Shown here: positions 9,406 through 17,680 of the stretch, one piece after another
Position numbering within the stretch: position 1 is the first letter of the stretch
Layout of the letters: each line of letters opens with the position of its first letter
NCBI GenBank assembly: GCA_024234575.1
Contig: JACKOB010000007.1
Span: forward strand, 128,466 to 192,465
Direction: 5' to 3'
DNA from: Hahellaceae bacterium
Lineage (GTDB): Bacteria; Pseudomonadota; Gammaproteobacteria; Pseudomonadales; Oleiphilaceae
DNA: 64,000 nucleotides
Program-made: the position numbers and the translations under genes
Notes under the pieces: model-generated
Databases searched by the model: none
Seen by the model: the letters and a program-made list of their open reading frames with translations, nothing else
Told to the model about the DNA's origin: nothing

Positions 9406-9834
9406 CTATTTCTTCTCGAGCTTTTTAATTTTCTCGTTTAGCTTGTCGATTTTCTCGTTTAACTCTCGAACATCTGATTTCGATGGAAGACCAAGTCTGT
9501 TTATTGCACGAGATACGCGCTGATCAAAAACACTTTCTAGTTTATCCCATGTACCGGTGGCCTTTTCTTTCACCTCACCGACTGTTTCTTCGACCGCTTT
9601 AATGCGTTTTTCTACTACACCACGGGTTTTGTTCTCGATTTCCTCACCCTCTTTAACAAGCTTCTCGAAAATTTTCCCCGCGTCTTCTTCGGCTTTATTA
9701 TAAGCACCTAATCCAGCCAGCCATATTTGTCGGGCGGATTCTTTGATTTTTTCAGACAAATGGGCACCGCTTTCAATGTTTTCCGCATCGCTGCGTTGTT
9801 CTGCTTTTTTATCCTGGTCATCATTATGTGCCAT
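9406..9834 (-). CDS. Phasin family protein (polyhydroxyalkanoate granule-associated)
   Basis: 142 residues of the PhaI/PhaF-type phasin family. The hallmark IWLAGLGAYNKAEEDAG (about 37-53) is followed by EKLVKEGEEIE, a long amphipathic helix, and the RVSRAINRLGLPSKSDV segment typical of the family's end. A leucine-zipper-like tail (LNEKIDKLNEKIKKL) gives oligomerisation. There is no Lys/Ala/Pro DNA-binding tail, so it is the short PhaI-like form. Phasins coat PHA granules in the cytoplasm; no phaC or phaB lies in the window. AAGGAC precedes the ATG with good spacing. Confidence 0.88.
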   Translation of the reverse strand: MAHNDDQDKKAEQRSDAENIESGAHLSEKIKESARQIWLAGLGAYNKAEEDAGKIFEKLVKEGEEIENKTRGVVEKRIKAVEETVGEVKEKATGTWDKLESVFDQRVSRAINRLGLPSKSDVRELNEKIDKLNEKIKKLEKK

Positions 9835-10068
9835 GAATTTTTGTCCTTGACTGAAAATAAAATCGATTCATTGATAAATTAATTAATTCGTTATAACGAC
9901 ATCGCTTAGCTCATCATTTAGATAGAGCGTCGATGTTCTAATCTATGCTAGGTTGCTAGTATAAATTAAATGTTCTGGCAAATGAATGACGATGCGGCTG
10001 GCTAGCGGTCTAAACTGCACGATTAGCGGGTTTTACCAACGACTATTTAGATAAAGGCATGTATTACA

Positions 10069-11064
10069 TTGAATATTAATATCAACAATTTACGCCAGAG
10101 CCATCAATTGCCCTTTTTTATTATTGATCTGGCGATGCTTGTGCTGGTGAGCATTAACCTTTTGTGGATTATTCTGGATTCCGTTTTTGGTATACAGCTG
10201 GTTAATCAGTTTATTTCCGACACTTTTCCGCAAGTGCATCAATTCTATACGCCTCTGCATGAAAATTTCATTCTTATTGATCTGGTTTTCGTCAGTATTT
10301 TTCTAACAGAATTCATGGCTCGCTGGATAATTTCAGTTAAGAATAAAGAGTTTGTAAGGTGGTATTTTTTCGCGTTTGTGCATTGGTACGATCTGCTAGG
10401 CTGCATTCCTGTCGGCCCCTACCGGGCGCTTCGGTTTCTGCGGCTGTTTTCCATTTGTTATCGGTTGCATAAGTATAAAATTGTTGATTTTAAAGAGCTG
10501 CCCGTATTTGGTTTTATCATTTTCTATTACAACGTTTTTTTAGAAGAGCTATCAGACCGCATAGTTGTTAATGTTTTAAGTGGTGCGCAGAAGGAGTTGG
10601 CCAAGGGTGCCCCCTTAACTGATGAAGTGGTTCAGAAAATCCTAATGCCACGAAAACAGTTGCTTGTGGACTGGTTTGCCGATCACATTGAAGAGAAAAC
10701 AAAGCATATTATGCTGGATAAGCGCGACGATATTCGATCATATATTGAACAAGTTGTCTCGGATGCCGTAAGGCAAAATGAAGAAATAGGCAGGCTAAAA
10801 TATGCGCCGATAATCGGCTCGACTATTGCCGCTTCGCTGAACGACACAATTACCGATGTGGTGTACAAAACTGTCGAAAACATTCTCATAGATTTGTCTA
10901 GCGAGGACAGCAAAGTTTTTATCGCCGATCTGGCGGAAATTATTTTAGCGCCTACGCACACACCTACTGTCACCGATGAAGATTTCAGGGTAATGGTAAT
11001 TGAGATAATCGAGGCGGTGAAGACACAAGTGTCGATCAAACGCTGGAAGAGCGAGCTATCGTAA
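10069..11064 (+). CDS. Ion-channel-like (voltage-sensor fold) membrane protein
   Basis: 331 residues. The N-terminal half has about four hydrophobic helices: FFIIDLAMLVLVSINLLWII (14-33), FILIDLVFVSIFLTEFMARW (66-85), a WYDLLGCIPVG segment and an arginine-bearing helix RALRFLRLFSICYRLHKYK (about 124-142), like S1-S4 of voltage-gated channels. No pore helix or selectivity filter is seen. The C-terminal half is soluble and helical. Such proteins are usually annotated only as ion transporters. The start is TTG at 10069 with AAGG 11 bases upstream; the ATG at 10059 is out of frame and hits a stop after six codons. Confidence 0.65.
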   Translation: MNININNLRQSHQLPFFIIDLAMLVLVSINLLWIILDSVFGIQLVNQFISDTFPQVHQFYTPLHENFILIDLVFVSIFLTEFMARWIISVKNKEFVRWYFFAFVHWYDLLGCIPVGPYRALRFLRLFSICYRLHKYKIVDFKELPVFGFIIFYYNVFLEELSDRIVVNVLSGAQKELAKGAPLTDEVVQKILMPRKQLLVDWFADHIEEKTKHIMLDKRDDIRSYIEQVVSDAVRQNEEIGRLKYAPIIGSTIAASLNDTITDVVYKTVENILIDLSSEDSKVFIADLAEIILAPTHTPTVTDEDFRVMVIEIIEAVKTQVSIKRWKSELS

Positions 11065-11224
11065 TGACTGGCACCTCGGTTAAAAAATAAAACATTGTAA
11101 TATTTCTGCTCGTTTACTGCGCTTCCTGCCTGTTCTGGTCTATAAATGTAAGGTAACGGCTTTCTAGAATAAGCAATGTGCGATATTTATAGACCAGCCC
11201 TCTGTCAACGTAAGAGTATTGCAG

Positions 11225-12085
11225 ATGATTTCCTTTAATATTCTTTCGAATTTTATCATCAAGTGGCTAAATCATGAGTTCCCGCTTCGCGCGGTGCCGA
11301 TGAGTGATTTCTCACGGGTGCGCTTCGAAGTCAAACCAGGAGACGTCGTCCTTGTTGAGGGGCGCACGCGCGTTAGCGAGGTGATAAAGGTTATAACGCA
11401 ATCACGTTGGTCACATGCGGCGCTGTATATCGGGCGCTTACATGAGATAGAGCACCCGCTATCCAGAGAGCGTGTAAAGTCATTTTATGATGGTCAGCCT
11501 GATGTACAGTTGATTATTGAAAGTGAGCTGGGCTTAGGCACTATCGTTAGACCTCTAACTACTTATGACCGTGAACACTTGCGCATATGTCGCCCACGGG
11601 ACCTGACCTATCAGGACTCGCAGAAGGTGATCAATTATGCGGTGAGCCGATTAGGAAATAATTACGACGTAAGGCAGATCTTTGATTTGGCGCGGCTGCT
11701 TTTTCCATGGTGGATAATGCCCCGTCGTTGGCGCTCTTCGCTGTTTGCAAGACATGTAGGCAAGCCCACGAAAACAGTGTGCTCAACAATGATCGCCGAG
11801 GCATTTGCTTCCATTCAGTACCCTATTCTTCCGTTGGTGAAGCGTGCTGAAAAAAATGGAAATGAATATAGCTTTTATCGCCGCAACCCTAAACTGTGTA
11901 CACCATCTGATTTCGACTACTCGCCGTATTTCGACATCATCAAGTATCCATTTTCCCATCACCAGAGCTCTCTGCCGCATTATCGCTCGATGCCATGGGC
12001 CAGCAACAGTGACCTATCACCGGATGAAGCCGAGAGCTACCTGGCAGAAAGTTCGTCGGCAGAACAAAACAAACAACTTCACTAA
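11225..12085 (+). CDS. YiiX-type permuted papain-fold peptidase/amidase
   Basis: 286 residues from the ATG at 11225; TAAGAG 8 bases upstream favours it over the TTG at 11219. The family signatures are a GDVVLVEGR strand (about 40-48), a catalytic histidine in SRWSHAALYIG (about 69) and a catalytic cysteine in VCSTMIAEAF (about 185). This order, His before Cys, marks the circularly permuted NlpC/P60 (YiiX/YebB, peptidase C92) group. No cleavable signal peptide is evident. Substrates of this group include cell-wall peptides and lipid-linked amides; the substrate here is unknown. It is followed by a short tandem repeat. Confidence 0.75.
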   Translation: MISFNILSNFIIKWLNHEFPLRAVPMSDFSRVRFEVKPGDVVLVEGRTRVSEVIKVITQSRWSHAALYIGRLHEIEHPLSRERVKSFYDGQPDVQLIIESELGLGTIVRPLTTYDREHLRICRPRDLTYQDSQKVINYAVSRLGNNYDVRQIFDLARLLFPWWIMPRRWRSSLFARHVGKPTKTVCSTMIAEAFASIQYPILPLVKRAEKNGNEYSFYRRNPKLCTPSDFDYSPYFDIIKYPFSHHQSSLPHYRSMPWASNSDLSPDEAESYLAESSSAEQNKQLH

Positions 12086-12088
12086 AGG

Positions 12089-12130
12089 TAACTTAGTTTT
12101 AGATAACTTAGTTTTAGATAATTTGGTTTT
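12089..12130. repeat. 15-bp tandem repeat, 2.8 copies
   Basis: TAACTTAGTTTTAGA occurs exactly at 12089-12103 and 12104-12118, then degenerately (TAATTTGGTTTT) at 12119-12130, immediately after the peptidase stop codon. Confidence 0.9.
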
Positions 12131-12204
12131 GTTTTCCACTGTTGGCTTCTAATAACCTTTCCTGCTAAATACCGGTGCTTGCTCCTGCAGATCGGATACT
12201 GCAC

Positions 12205-12210
12205 TATAAT
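12205..12210 (+). promoter_or_regulatory. -10 box of modABC
   Basis: A perfect TATAAT 82 bases before modA. The best -35 (TTGCTC at 12179) is 20 bases away, so the -35 is weak. No clear ModE palindrome was found. Confidence 0.4.
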
Positions 12211-12291
12211 GCCGTTTAAAAATTCGTGAGTTATAGTCAGACACAGTCGGTAAAACGGACTAGACAGAAATTCATTACATAAGGGCTATAG

Positions 12292-13059
12292 ATGCGTGCG
12301 CTGCCTCTTGTTTTTTTATTATTGATTTCAGTTGGCTCCCCTGTATCGATTGCTGAAGAAATTATCCTTGCTGTCGCATCAAATTTTATGAAACCAATGC
12401 AATACCTGGCACAGGAATTCGAGAAGACAACGGAACACAAAGTACGACTGGCGTTTGGTTCGTCGGGCAAGCTCTACGCACAAATCATTCATGGGGCACC
12501 CTATCATGCATTTTTTTCAGCGGATCAAACGAAAATAGATGCCCTCGCAAAAGATGGATTGATCGTTCAATCCAGCAGATTTACCTATGCGGTTGGCCAG
12601 TTGGCACTCTGGTCTTCTAATTTGAATGGAAGTATCAATGCTGTGGAACAACTTAAAACAGGTAATTTTACAAAGATGACGCTGGCAAACCCCAAGCTTG
12701 CACCTTACGGAGCTGCAGCGGTACAGGTGTTAGAAAATTTACATTTGCGAGAAAGCACCGCATCTAAATGGGTGCTGGGTGAGAATATCGCCCAAACCTA
12801 CCAATTTGTTTACAGTCAAAACGCCGAATTAGGCTTTGTTGCACTTTCTCAGCTCGCCGCTGGTAATGCACTTAACAACACAACCGCCTGGCTGATTCCT
12901 GTCGAGCTTTATGAACCAATTAAACAAGATGCTGCGTTGTTAGCAAGTGGAAGAAATAACGCAGCTGCCAATGCATTTATCAAGTATATGCAAGAGAACC
13001 ATACGCAAGCGGTAATCACTTCTTTTGGATATAAAATGCAACACAACCAAGAACCTTAA
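12292..13059 (+). CDS. modA: Molybdate ABC transporter, periplasmic binding protein
   Basis: 255 residues with a signal peptide (about 1-21, ending SIAEE). The mature part matches ModA: VASNFMKPMQYLAQEFE at the start, FGSSGKLYAQI with the oxyanion-binding serines, PYHAFFSADQ, and the later NPKLAPYGAAA and VYSQNAELGFVALSQ segments. It captures molybdate or tungstate in the periplasm and delivers it to ModBC. Length is usual for the family. First gene of a tight modABC operon: modB starts 15 bases after its stop. Molybdate supply implies molybdoenzymes elsewhere in the genome. Confidence 0.93.
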   Translation: MRALPLVFLLLISVGSPVSIAEEIILAVASNFMKPMQYLAQEFEKTTEHKVRLAFGSSGKLYAQIIHGAPYHAFFSADQTKIDALAKDGLIVQSSRFTYAVGQLALWSSNLNGSINAVEQLKTGNFTKMTLANPKLAPYGAAAVQVLENLHLRESTASKWVLGENIAQTYQFVYSQNAELGFVALSQLAAGNALNNTTAWLIPVELYEPIKQDAALLASGRNNAAANAFIKYMQENHTQAVITSFGYKMQHNQEP

Positions 13060-13074
13060 AGCATCAAGTCCACT

Positions 13075-13770
13075 ATGAATTTTTCAGATAGCGACATTGA
13101 AACGATCCTGCTGACACTGCGGCTAGCAACAACGGTCACCCTGTTATTAATGTTGATCGGGACGCCAATAGCCTGGTGGCTTGCCAGAACCAAATCCGCG
13201 TGGAAAGGCCCTGTCAGCGCCGTTGTAGCCTTACCTCTTGTACTCCCTCCTACCGTTTTAGGGTTTTATTTTTTGGTGGCAATGGGACCGCAGGGGGTTA
13301 TTGGTGAGCTTACTCAAAGTCTTGGGTTTGGCACACTTCCATTTACATTTACCGGTTTAGTGGTAGCGTCTGTATTTTATTCGATGCCGTTTGTGGTTCA
13401 GCCTATTCAAAATGCCTTTGAAGCGTTGGGAGACCGGCCGCTTGAGGTCGCAGCGACGTTAAGAGCAGGCCCCTGGGACACGTTTTTTAGCGTTATTGTT
13501 CCCATGGCGAAACCCGGTTTTATCACTGCGGCGGTGCTTGGTTTTGCGCATACCGTAGGTGAGTTCGGTATCGTGCTGATGGTTGGTGGAAACATTCCCG
13601 GAGAAACACGTGTGATGTCTGTGCAAATCTACGATCACGTCGAAGTAATGGATTACGCACAAGCGCACATGCTCGCAGGAATGATGCTTTTGTTTTCGTT
13701 TTTAGTGCTATTAGGGCTCTATAGCCTGCGTCGTCGGCACAATATCTGGGGGCTCAAGCTTGAGCGATAG
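13075..13770 (+). CDS. modB: Molybdate ABC transporter, permease
   Basis: 231 residues with five to six membrane helices. The EAA-loop characteristic of binding-protein-dependent permeases is seen as EVAATLRAGPWDTFFSVIVP (about 123-142), with GEFGIVLMVGGNIPGETR following, a strong ModB signature. It forms the inner-membrane channel coupled to ModC. Its 3' end overlaps the modC start by 11 bases, which indicates translational coupling. Confidence 0.93.
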   Translation: MNFSDSDIETILLTLRLATTVTLLLMLIGTPIAWWLARTKSAWKGPVSAVVALPLVLPPTVLGFYFLVAMGPQGVIGELTQSLGFGTLPFTFTGLVVASVFYSMPFVVQPIQNAFEALGDRPLEVAATLRAGPWDTFFSVIVPMAKPGFITAAVLGFAHTVGEFGIVLMVGGNIPGETRVMSVQIYDHVEVMDYAQAHMLAGMMLLFSFLVLLGLYSLRRRHNIWGLKLER

Positions 13771-14896
13771 AATTTTAGAGGCCCGCCTGAACCCTGACCA
13801 AGAGAAACCAGCGCCCATTCGGATCAAGCTGCGTCTGATAAGGCCCGACACACAAAAAAATGTGGGGTTTTCGCTGGATGTAGATGTAGTGATTCCAGGA
13901 AGTGGCGTGACGGCGATATTTGGACATTCTGGCTCTGGAAAAACCACTTTTCTCAGGTGTATCGCCGGATTAGAAAAAGCCAGCGGAATGCTCGATGTAA
14001 ATGGCAGCATTTGGCAAAGCGGTAAAACCTTTCTCCCTGCTTATAAACGGCCCATTGGTTATGTTTTTCAGGAAGCCAGTTTGTTTGCACATTTGACCGC
14101 ATCAGATAACCTGCAATACGCAATCAAACGTTCTGGTCTTCCCAAGAATAACCAAAACTTCAAAAATATTCTGCAGACATTGGGTATTGAAAACGTCTTG
14201 CAGCGTTATCCCCACGAACTATCCGGGGGTGAACGTCAGCGTGTTGCCATTGCCCGCGCTTTACTGATACAACCGCAACTTCTATTAATGGATGAACCTC
14301 TTGCATCCCTCGATATGGCGAGAAAACAGGAAATACTACCCTACTTGGAAAACCTCTGTGCCACTTCATCGGTTCCTATTCTGTATGTCAGTCACTCAAT
14401 TGATGAAGTGGTAAAACTGGCGGACCATGTTGTCGTACTTGATCAAGGTAAAGTTGCAGCAAGTGGCTCGGTTACCGATGTGTTTTCTCGTATTAATCCC
14501 ACATTTCAGCCGGAAAGCGACCTTGGCGTCATTTTGGATGGAACGGTAATTGAGCGGGACACACGATGGCACCTCAGCCGCATCGCTTTTGATGGTGGTG
14601 ACCTTTGGCTACGGGATACCGGTGACGAAATCAATCGGCCTGTCAGGGTACGCGTGCTGGCACGGGATGTCAGTATTGCGCTCGATAACCATCATGACAC
14701 CAGCATTCTCAACAAAATCCCTGTTAAGGTATGCGAAATCTTCACGACTGATGAAGGCACCATTACTATTGTTCGTCTTAATGCAGGCGAGTCTTACATC
14801 ATCGCCCGGCTCACCGCAAAATCAGCCCATTATCTAAATCTAACGCCAGGAATGCCTGTGTGGGCACAGATTAAGTCGGTTGCACTCGTGCAATAA
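13760..14896 (+). CDS. modC: Molybdate ABC transporter, ATPase
   Basis: 378 residues. Walker A GHSGSGKT (55-62), Q-loop YVFQEASLF, ABC signature LSGGERQRVAIARAL, Walker B LLLMDEPLASLD and the switch histidine VSHS are all intact. The C-terminal part from about residue 285 is a molybdate-binding MOBE/TOBE domain (NKIPVKVCEIF and GESYIIARLTAKSA), as expected for ModC. The start is TTG at 13760 inside modB; no ATG gives a full N-terminus. It powers molybdate import. It is the last gene of the operon, followed by almost 400 bases without a gene. Confidence 0.93.
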   Translation: MSDRILEARLNPDQEKPAPIRIKLRLIRPDTQKNVGFSLDVDVVIPGSGVTAIFGHSGSGKTTFLRCIAGLEKASGMLDVNGSIWQSGKTFLPAYKRPIGYVFQEASLFAHLTASDNLQYAIKRSGLPKNNQNFKNILQTLGIENVLQRYPHELSGGERQRVAIARALLIQPQLLLMDEPLASLDMARKQEILPYLENLCATSSVPILYVSHSIDEVVKLADHVVVLDQGKVAASGSVTDVFSRINPTFQPESDLGVILDGTVIERDTRWHLSRIAFDGGDLWLRDTGDEINRPVRVRVLARDVSIALDNHHDTSILNKIPVKVCEIFTTDEGTITIVRLNAGESYIIARLTAKSAHYLNLTPGMPVWAQIKSVALVQ

Positions 14897-15019
14897 CCCA
14901 AGATTACCGAGCGCTATATCGTAAGCTTGTTACGTTGGGTTCCATAAACCGATGGCAAAAATCCTAAGGTGATATAAACAGGGTTCTTTATAGCAAAACA
15001 GTTTTAAAAAATCCTTTTC

Positions 15020-15054
15020 ATTGGTTGATAATTAACCAATCTGAACAATACTAA
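15020..15054 (+). promoter_or_regulatory. Candidate promoter overlapped by an inverted repeat
   Basis: TTGATA (15025-15030) and TACTAA (15049-15054) are spaced 18 bases. The -35 lies inside the inverted repeat ATTGGTT (15020-15026) / AACCAAT (15034-15040), so a regulator bound there would block it. Transcription from here would run into the structured segment ending in the terminator at 15125-15157. Confidence 0.4.
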
Positions 15055-15059
15055 TAGAC

Positions 15060-15157
15060 GGTCGGTAGGCGTCCCTGCTGCCGGCCAGGTAGAGAATCTT
15101 TCATGGATACTACTCACGTTACAGCCCGACCCCTTCCCCAGGAGTCGGGTTTTTTTG
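15060..15157 (+). ncRNA. Possible small RNA or terminator-controlled leader
   Basis: Between the candidate promoter and a strong terminator lie about 95 bases without an ORF. They contain a predicted stem (GGTCGG near 15061 with CCGGCC near 15083) and then CCCGAC...GTCGGG followed by seven T's. It could be a free small RNA or the attenuated leader of the acyltransferase gene at 15293. It matches no RNA family that I recognise. Confidence 0.35.
15125..15157 (+). terminator. Strong Rho-independent terminator
   Basis: CCCGAC (about 15126) pairs with GTCGGG (about 15144) over a C-rich loop, followed by TTTTTTT. It lies 230 bases after modC and 135 bases before the next start, so it ends either modABC read-through or a short RNA. 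The remainder of 14897-15292 holds no gene. Confidence 0.85.
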
Positions 15158-15292
15158 CTCGTCGTCAACTTTCTGGCCATTGACCCTGGTAAGTCTATTT
15201 CTGGTAAACCGATAACACGTTATACTCTTGGCCGTTTCAGGCTGTCTCCACTGCACCTGTTTTATTTGCGGAAAATAGAGGACGTTTACGCC

Positions 15293-16108
15293 ATGGGTAT
15301 CAGGTCGTTTCTTAAAAATGCGCTAGTTTCCAAGGAACTGGATTCGCAACTTAACAAAATCAATAAACCTGTCGGCTCGCTCGGATATGATCCCTGGGGA
15401 TATAACGTTGATGCCAATAAAGTTGCCATGGCAATCTTCGACTATATCTATCATAAGTACTTCCGGGTTGAAGCCAGAGGTATAGACAATGTGCCCGCAG
15501 AAGGGCCAGTGTTGATAGTTGCCAATCATAGTGGACAGCTACCTATTGATGGCACCCTAATTGGCTATGCGTTAACGTCGAGAGAGAAAAACCCCCGCGT
15601 TCCACGTGCTATGATCGAGCGTTTTTTTCCCACCGTTCCTATATTGGGTAATATGTTAAACCAGGTTGGAGCCGTACTGGGTGATCCGGTCAATTGCGCC
15701 AAGATACTATCCAATAATGAAGCAGTAGTCGTGTTCCCGGAAGGTATCCGCGGTTCAGGCAAATTGTATAAAGACAGATATCAGTTGAAGCGCTTTGGCA
15801 ATGGCTTTATGCACCTGGCGATGAAATACAATGCGCCGATTATTCCGGTAGGTGTAGTAGGCTGTGAAGAAACCATTCCTGCCATCGCGAACATCAAGCC
15901 ATTAGCGAAGATGCTGGGTGTGCCTTATGTGCCTATCGCTCTCCCCGTTGTCTTTCCCGCAAAGGTGATACTTAACTTCGGAGAACCCATTTATTTCGAT
16001 GATAACGTCATCGATGAAGACCACATTACAGAAAGAGTCGAAGTGGTAAAGTCTGCAATTAGCAAGCTTATTGACAAGGGTCTGTCAGAAAGGAAGAGGT
16101 TGTTTTAA
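15293..16108 (+). CDS. PlsC-type lysophospholipid/glycerol acyltransferase
   Basis: 271 residues from the ATG at 15293, which follows AGAGGA; the frame is open 46 codons further but that part is not conserved-looking and runs into the terminator. Motif I appears as VANHSGQLPID (NHSGxxxxD in place of NHxxxxD; about 81-91), motif III as VFPEGIRGSGK, and motif IV as PIIPVGVVG. It transfers an acyl chain from acyl-ACP or acyl-CoA to a hydroxyl acceptor at the inner membrane. Its stop overlaps the next start by one base (TAATG), so it works with, or is at least co-expressed with, the epimerase-like protein. Confidence 0.85.
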   Translation: MGIRSFLKNALVSKELDSQLNKINKPVGSLGYDPWGYNVDANKVAMAIFDYIYHKYFRVEARGIDNVPAEGPVLIVANHSGQLPIDGTLIGYALTSREKNPRVPRAMIERFFPTVPILGNMLNQVGAVLGDPVNCAKILSNNEAVVVFPEGIRGSGKLYKDRYQLKRFGNGFMHLAMKYNAPIIPVGVVGCEETIPAIANIKPLAKMLGVPYVPIALPVVFPAKVILNFGEPIYFDDNVIDEDHITERVEVVKSAISKLIDKGLSERKRLF

Positions 16109-17052
16109 TGAAAAGGACAAATAAGCCTACAATTTTGATAACGGGCTCTGCTGGAGCATTAGCACAGCAAGTTATCAACCGGATGTCCGATAGCTGCAAT
16201 ATTGTGGCGGTTGATTTTCGTGAACAGGTCTACTTGGGTGATGATATCCCCAGCTATCGAATCGACTTTAACAAACGCGTTTTTGAAGATCTTTTCAGAA
16301 AATACAACTTTGACGGTGTGATTCATCTTGGCCGCCTGATTGCAAGCCAGGAAACACGTATGCGGCGTTACAATGCAAACGTCCTGGGCACACAAAAGCT
16401 GTTCGAGTTGAGCCACAAATATGGGGTTAAACAAGTTACGGTTATGTCAACGTTCCATGTTTATGGCGCTATCGCCTACAACCCCGCTCTGATCGATGAA
16501 GATGCCCCGCTAAAGGCGGCTGAGCTGACAATGGATTTGGTTGATTCCGTCGAGCTTGAGAACTTGGCCAATATTTATCTGTGGAAGTACCCTGATATTC
16601 ACATTACTGTGCTGCGTCCATGCAATATCGTTGGCCCTGGGGTACGAAATACAATCAGTCTGCTACTCAGCAGTAAATACGCACCAGTGTTGGCGGGCTT
16701 CTCGCCTATGATGCAGTTTATTCATATTGACGACATGGCGGATGCCATTGTTGTGGCACATAAAAAGAATATTCCCGGCATTTATAATGTTGCACCTGAT
16801 GACTGGGTGTCCTATCAGGAAGCATTGCAGTTGAGTGGTTGTACTCGTGTACAGATTCCATCCATACCACCATCATTACCCCGATTTATCAGTAGAATAA
16901 TGGGTTTAAAATCTTTCCCTGTGTATTTGCTGAATTACTTTAAATATCCCGTTGTAATAGATGGAAAGCTCTTTAGAAATACTTTTTCATTTAAAGCGAA
17001 AAAGCCTCTTAAAGAAGTTTTTAGATACTACGCAGACGGCAAGCGGGACTAA
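16108..17052 (+). CDS. NAD-dependent epimerase/dehydratase-like protein lacking the catalytic Tyr
   Basis: 314 residues with an extended-SDR Rossmann fold: ITGSAGALAQQVI at the N-terminus binds the dinucleotide, VIHLGRL follows, then VTVMSTFHVYGA and VLRPCNIVGPGVRN. In active members a YxxxK motif falls between the last two; here that stretch reads MDLVDSVELENL, with neither Tyr nor Lys. It therefore may bind a nucleotide or partner without classic epimerase chemistry. It is coupled to the acyltransferase by a one-base overlap. A long hairpin follows the stop. Confidence 0.82.
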   Translation: MKRTNKPTILITGSAGALAQQVINRMSDSCNIVAVDFREQVYLGDDIPSYRIDFNKRVFEDLFRKYNFDGVIHLGRLIASQETRMRRYNANVLGTQKLFELSHKYGVKQVTVMSTFHVYGAIAYNPALIDEDAPLKAAELTMDLVDSVELENLANIYLWKYPDIHITVLRPCNIVGPGVRNTISLLLSSKYAPVLAGFSPMMQFIHIDDMADAIVVAHKKNIPGIYNVAPDDWVSYQEALQLSGCTRVQIPSIPPSLPRFISRIMGLKSFPVYLLNYFKYPVVIDGKLFRNTFSFKAKKPLKEVFRYYADGKRD

Positions 17053-17069
17053 CAGACAGCCTCTTGTGC

Positions 17070-17105
17070 AATCGTGGCGGTGAAGCGTGGCTTCCTGCCA
17101 CGATT
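17070..17105 (+). terminator. Long two-part hairpin after the acyltransferase/epimerase operon
   Basis: AATCGTGGC (17070-17078) pairs with GCCACGATT (17097-17105); inside, GAAGC (17082-17086) pairs with GCTTC (17090-17094). It is very stable but lacks a T-run, so it may be a processing or protective structure as well as a terminator. Confidence 0.5.
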
Positions 17106-17680
17106 ATCCTCCCCCAACCTCGCTCTTTACAAATCCAGATTCTGTTCTAAATTTGCACTAAGTCTTAAGAGAACTGTCATTCAACTTTCTCGATTCGCAC
17201 AGAAGGCTGCGATGCTTAACATCAGCCCAAAAAGCGGAGTGTGCCAGGCGGCAAGAGGTAGACGAGCAGTGGCAATTATTAATCAGATTTTAATACTATT
17301 TTTTCGAGAGTTAAAAATGCTCTTATTGCCGCTATGGCTCATCCATTCGGCCCCTGATCACAAGCATTTTTCGCATCGCAGGTTAACGGTTCATTACCGG
17401 CGGCGTATTAAACTGGTGAAGGCCGTGTGGTTAGGTGTTGCCGCAATTTTGTTGGTGTTACCCTCACCCGCATTTGCCGTGCCTCTGTGCCTCTTTAGTT
17501 CTTTTTTATCTTTCAGTATTTTGGATGAGCATCAATAATTTGGATGAGCATCAATAAATAGTGTTAAACCATCACATACTCTCATGCTGGTGTTACAATG
17601 CTGCGCATTCATATTTGCCTCGTTATGCATGACGAGGCGTTACTGGTCTCTAAAATGTTTATGGCAATATTTCTCATATA
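17106..17680. other. Stretch without a convincing gene
   Basis: An open frame (17074-17538) encodes 154 residues with a basic, low-quality N-terminal half and one hydrophobic segment ending in PAFAVP. It starts inside the hairpin and ends inside a tandem repeat, with no Shine-Dalgarno, so I do not call it. The stretch holds a 19-bp tandem duplication (17520-17557) and a -10-like TACAAT (17594-17599) about 80 bases before prsK. Confidence 0.5.
17520..17557. repeat. Perfect 19-bp tandem duplication
   Basis: TTTGGATGAGCATCAATAA occurs at 17520-17538 and again at 17539-17557 with no spacer, about 120 bases before prsK. Confidence 0.95.

Noticed and set aside
17074..17538. 154-residue open frame
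   Set aside because: It begins inside the hairpin, ends in the tandem repeat and has no Shine-Dalgarno; composition is unlike its neighbours.
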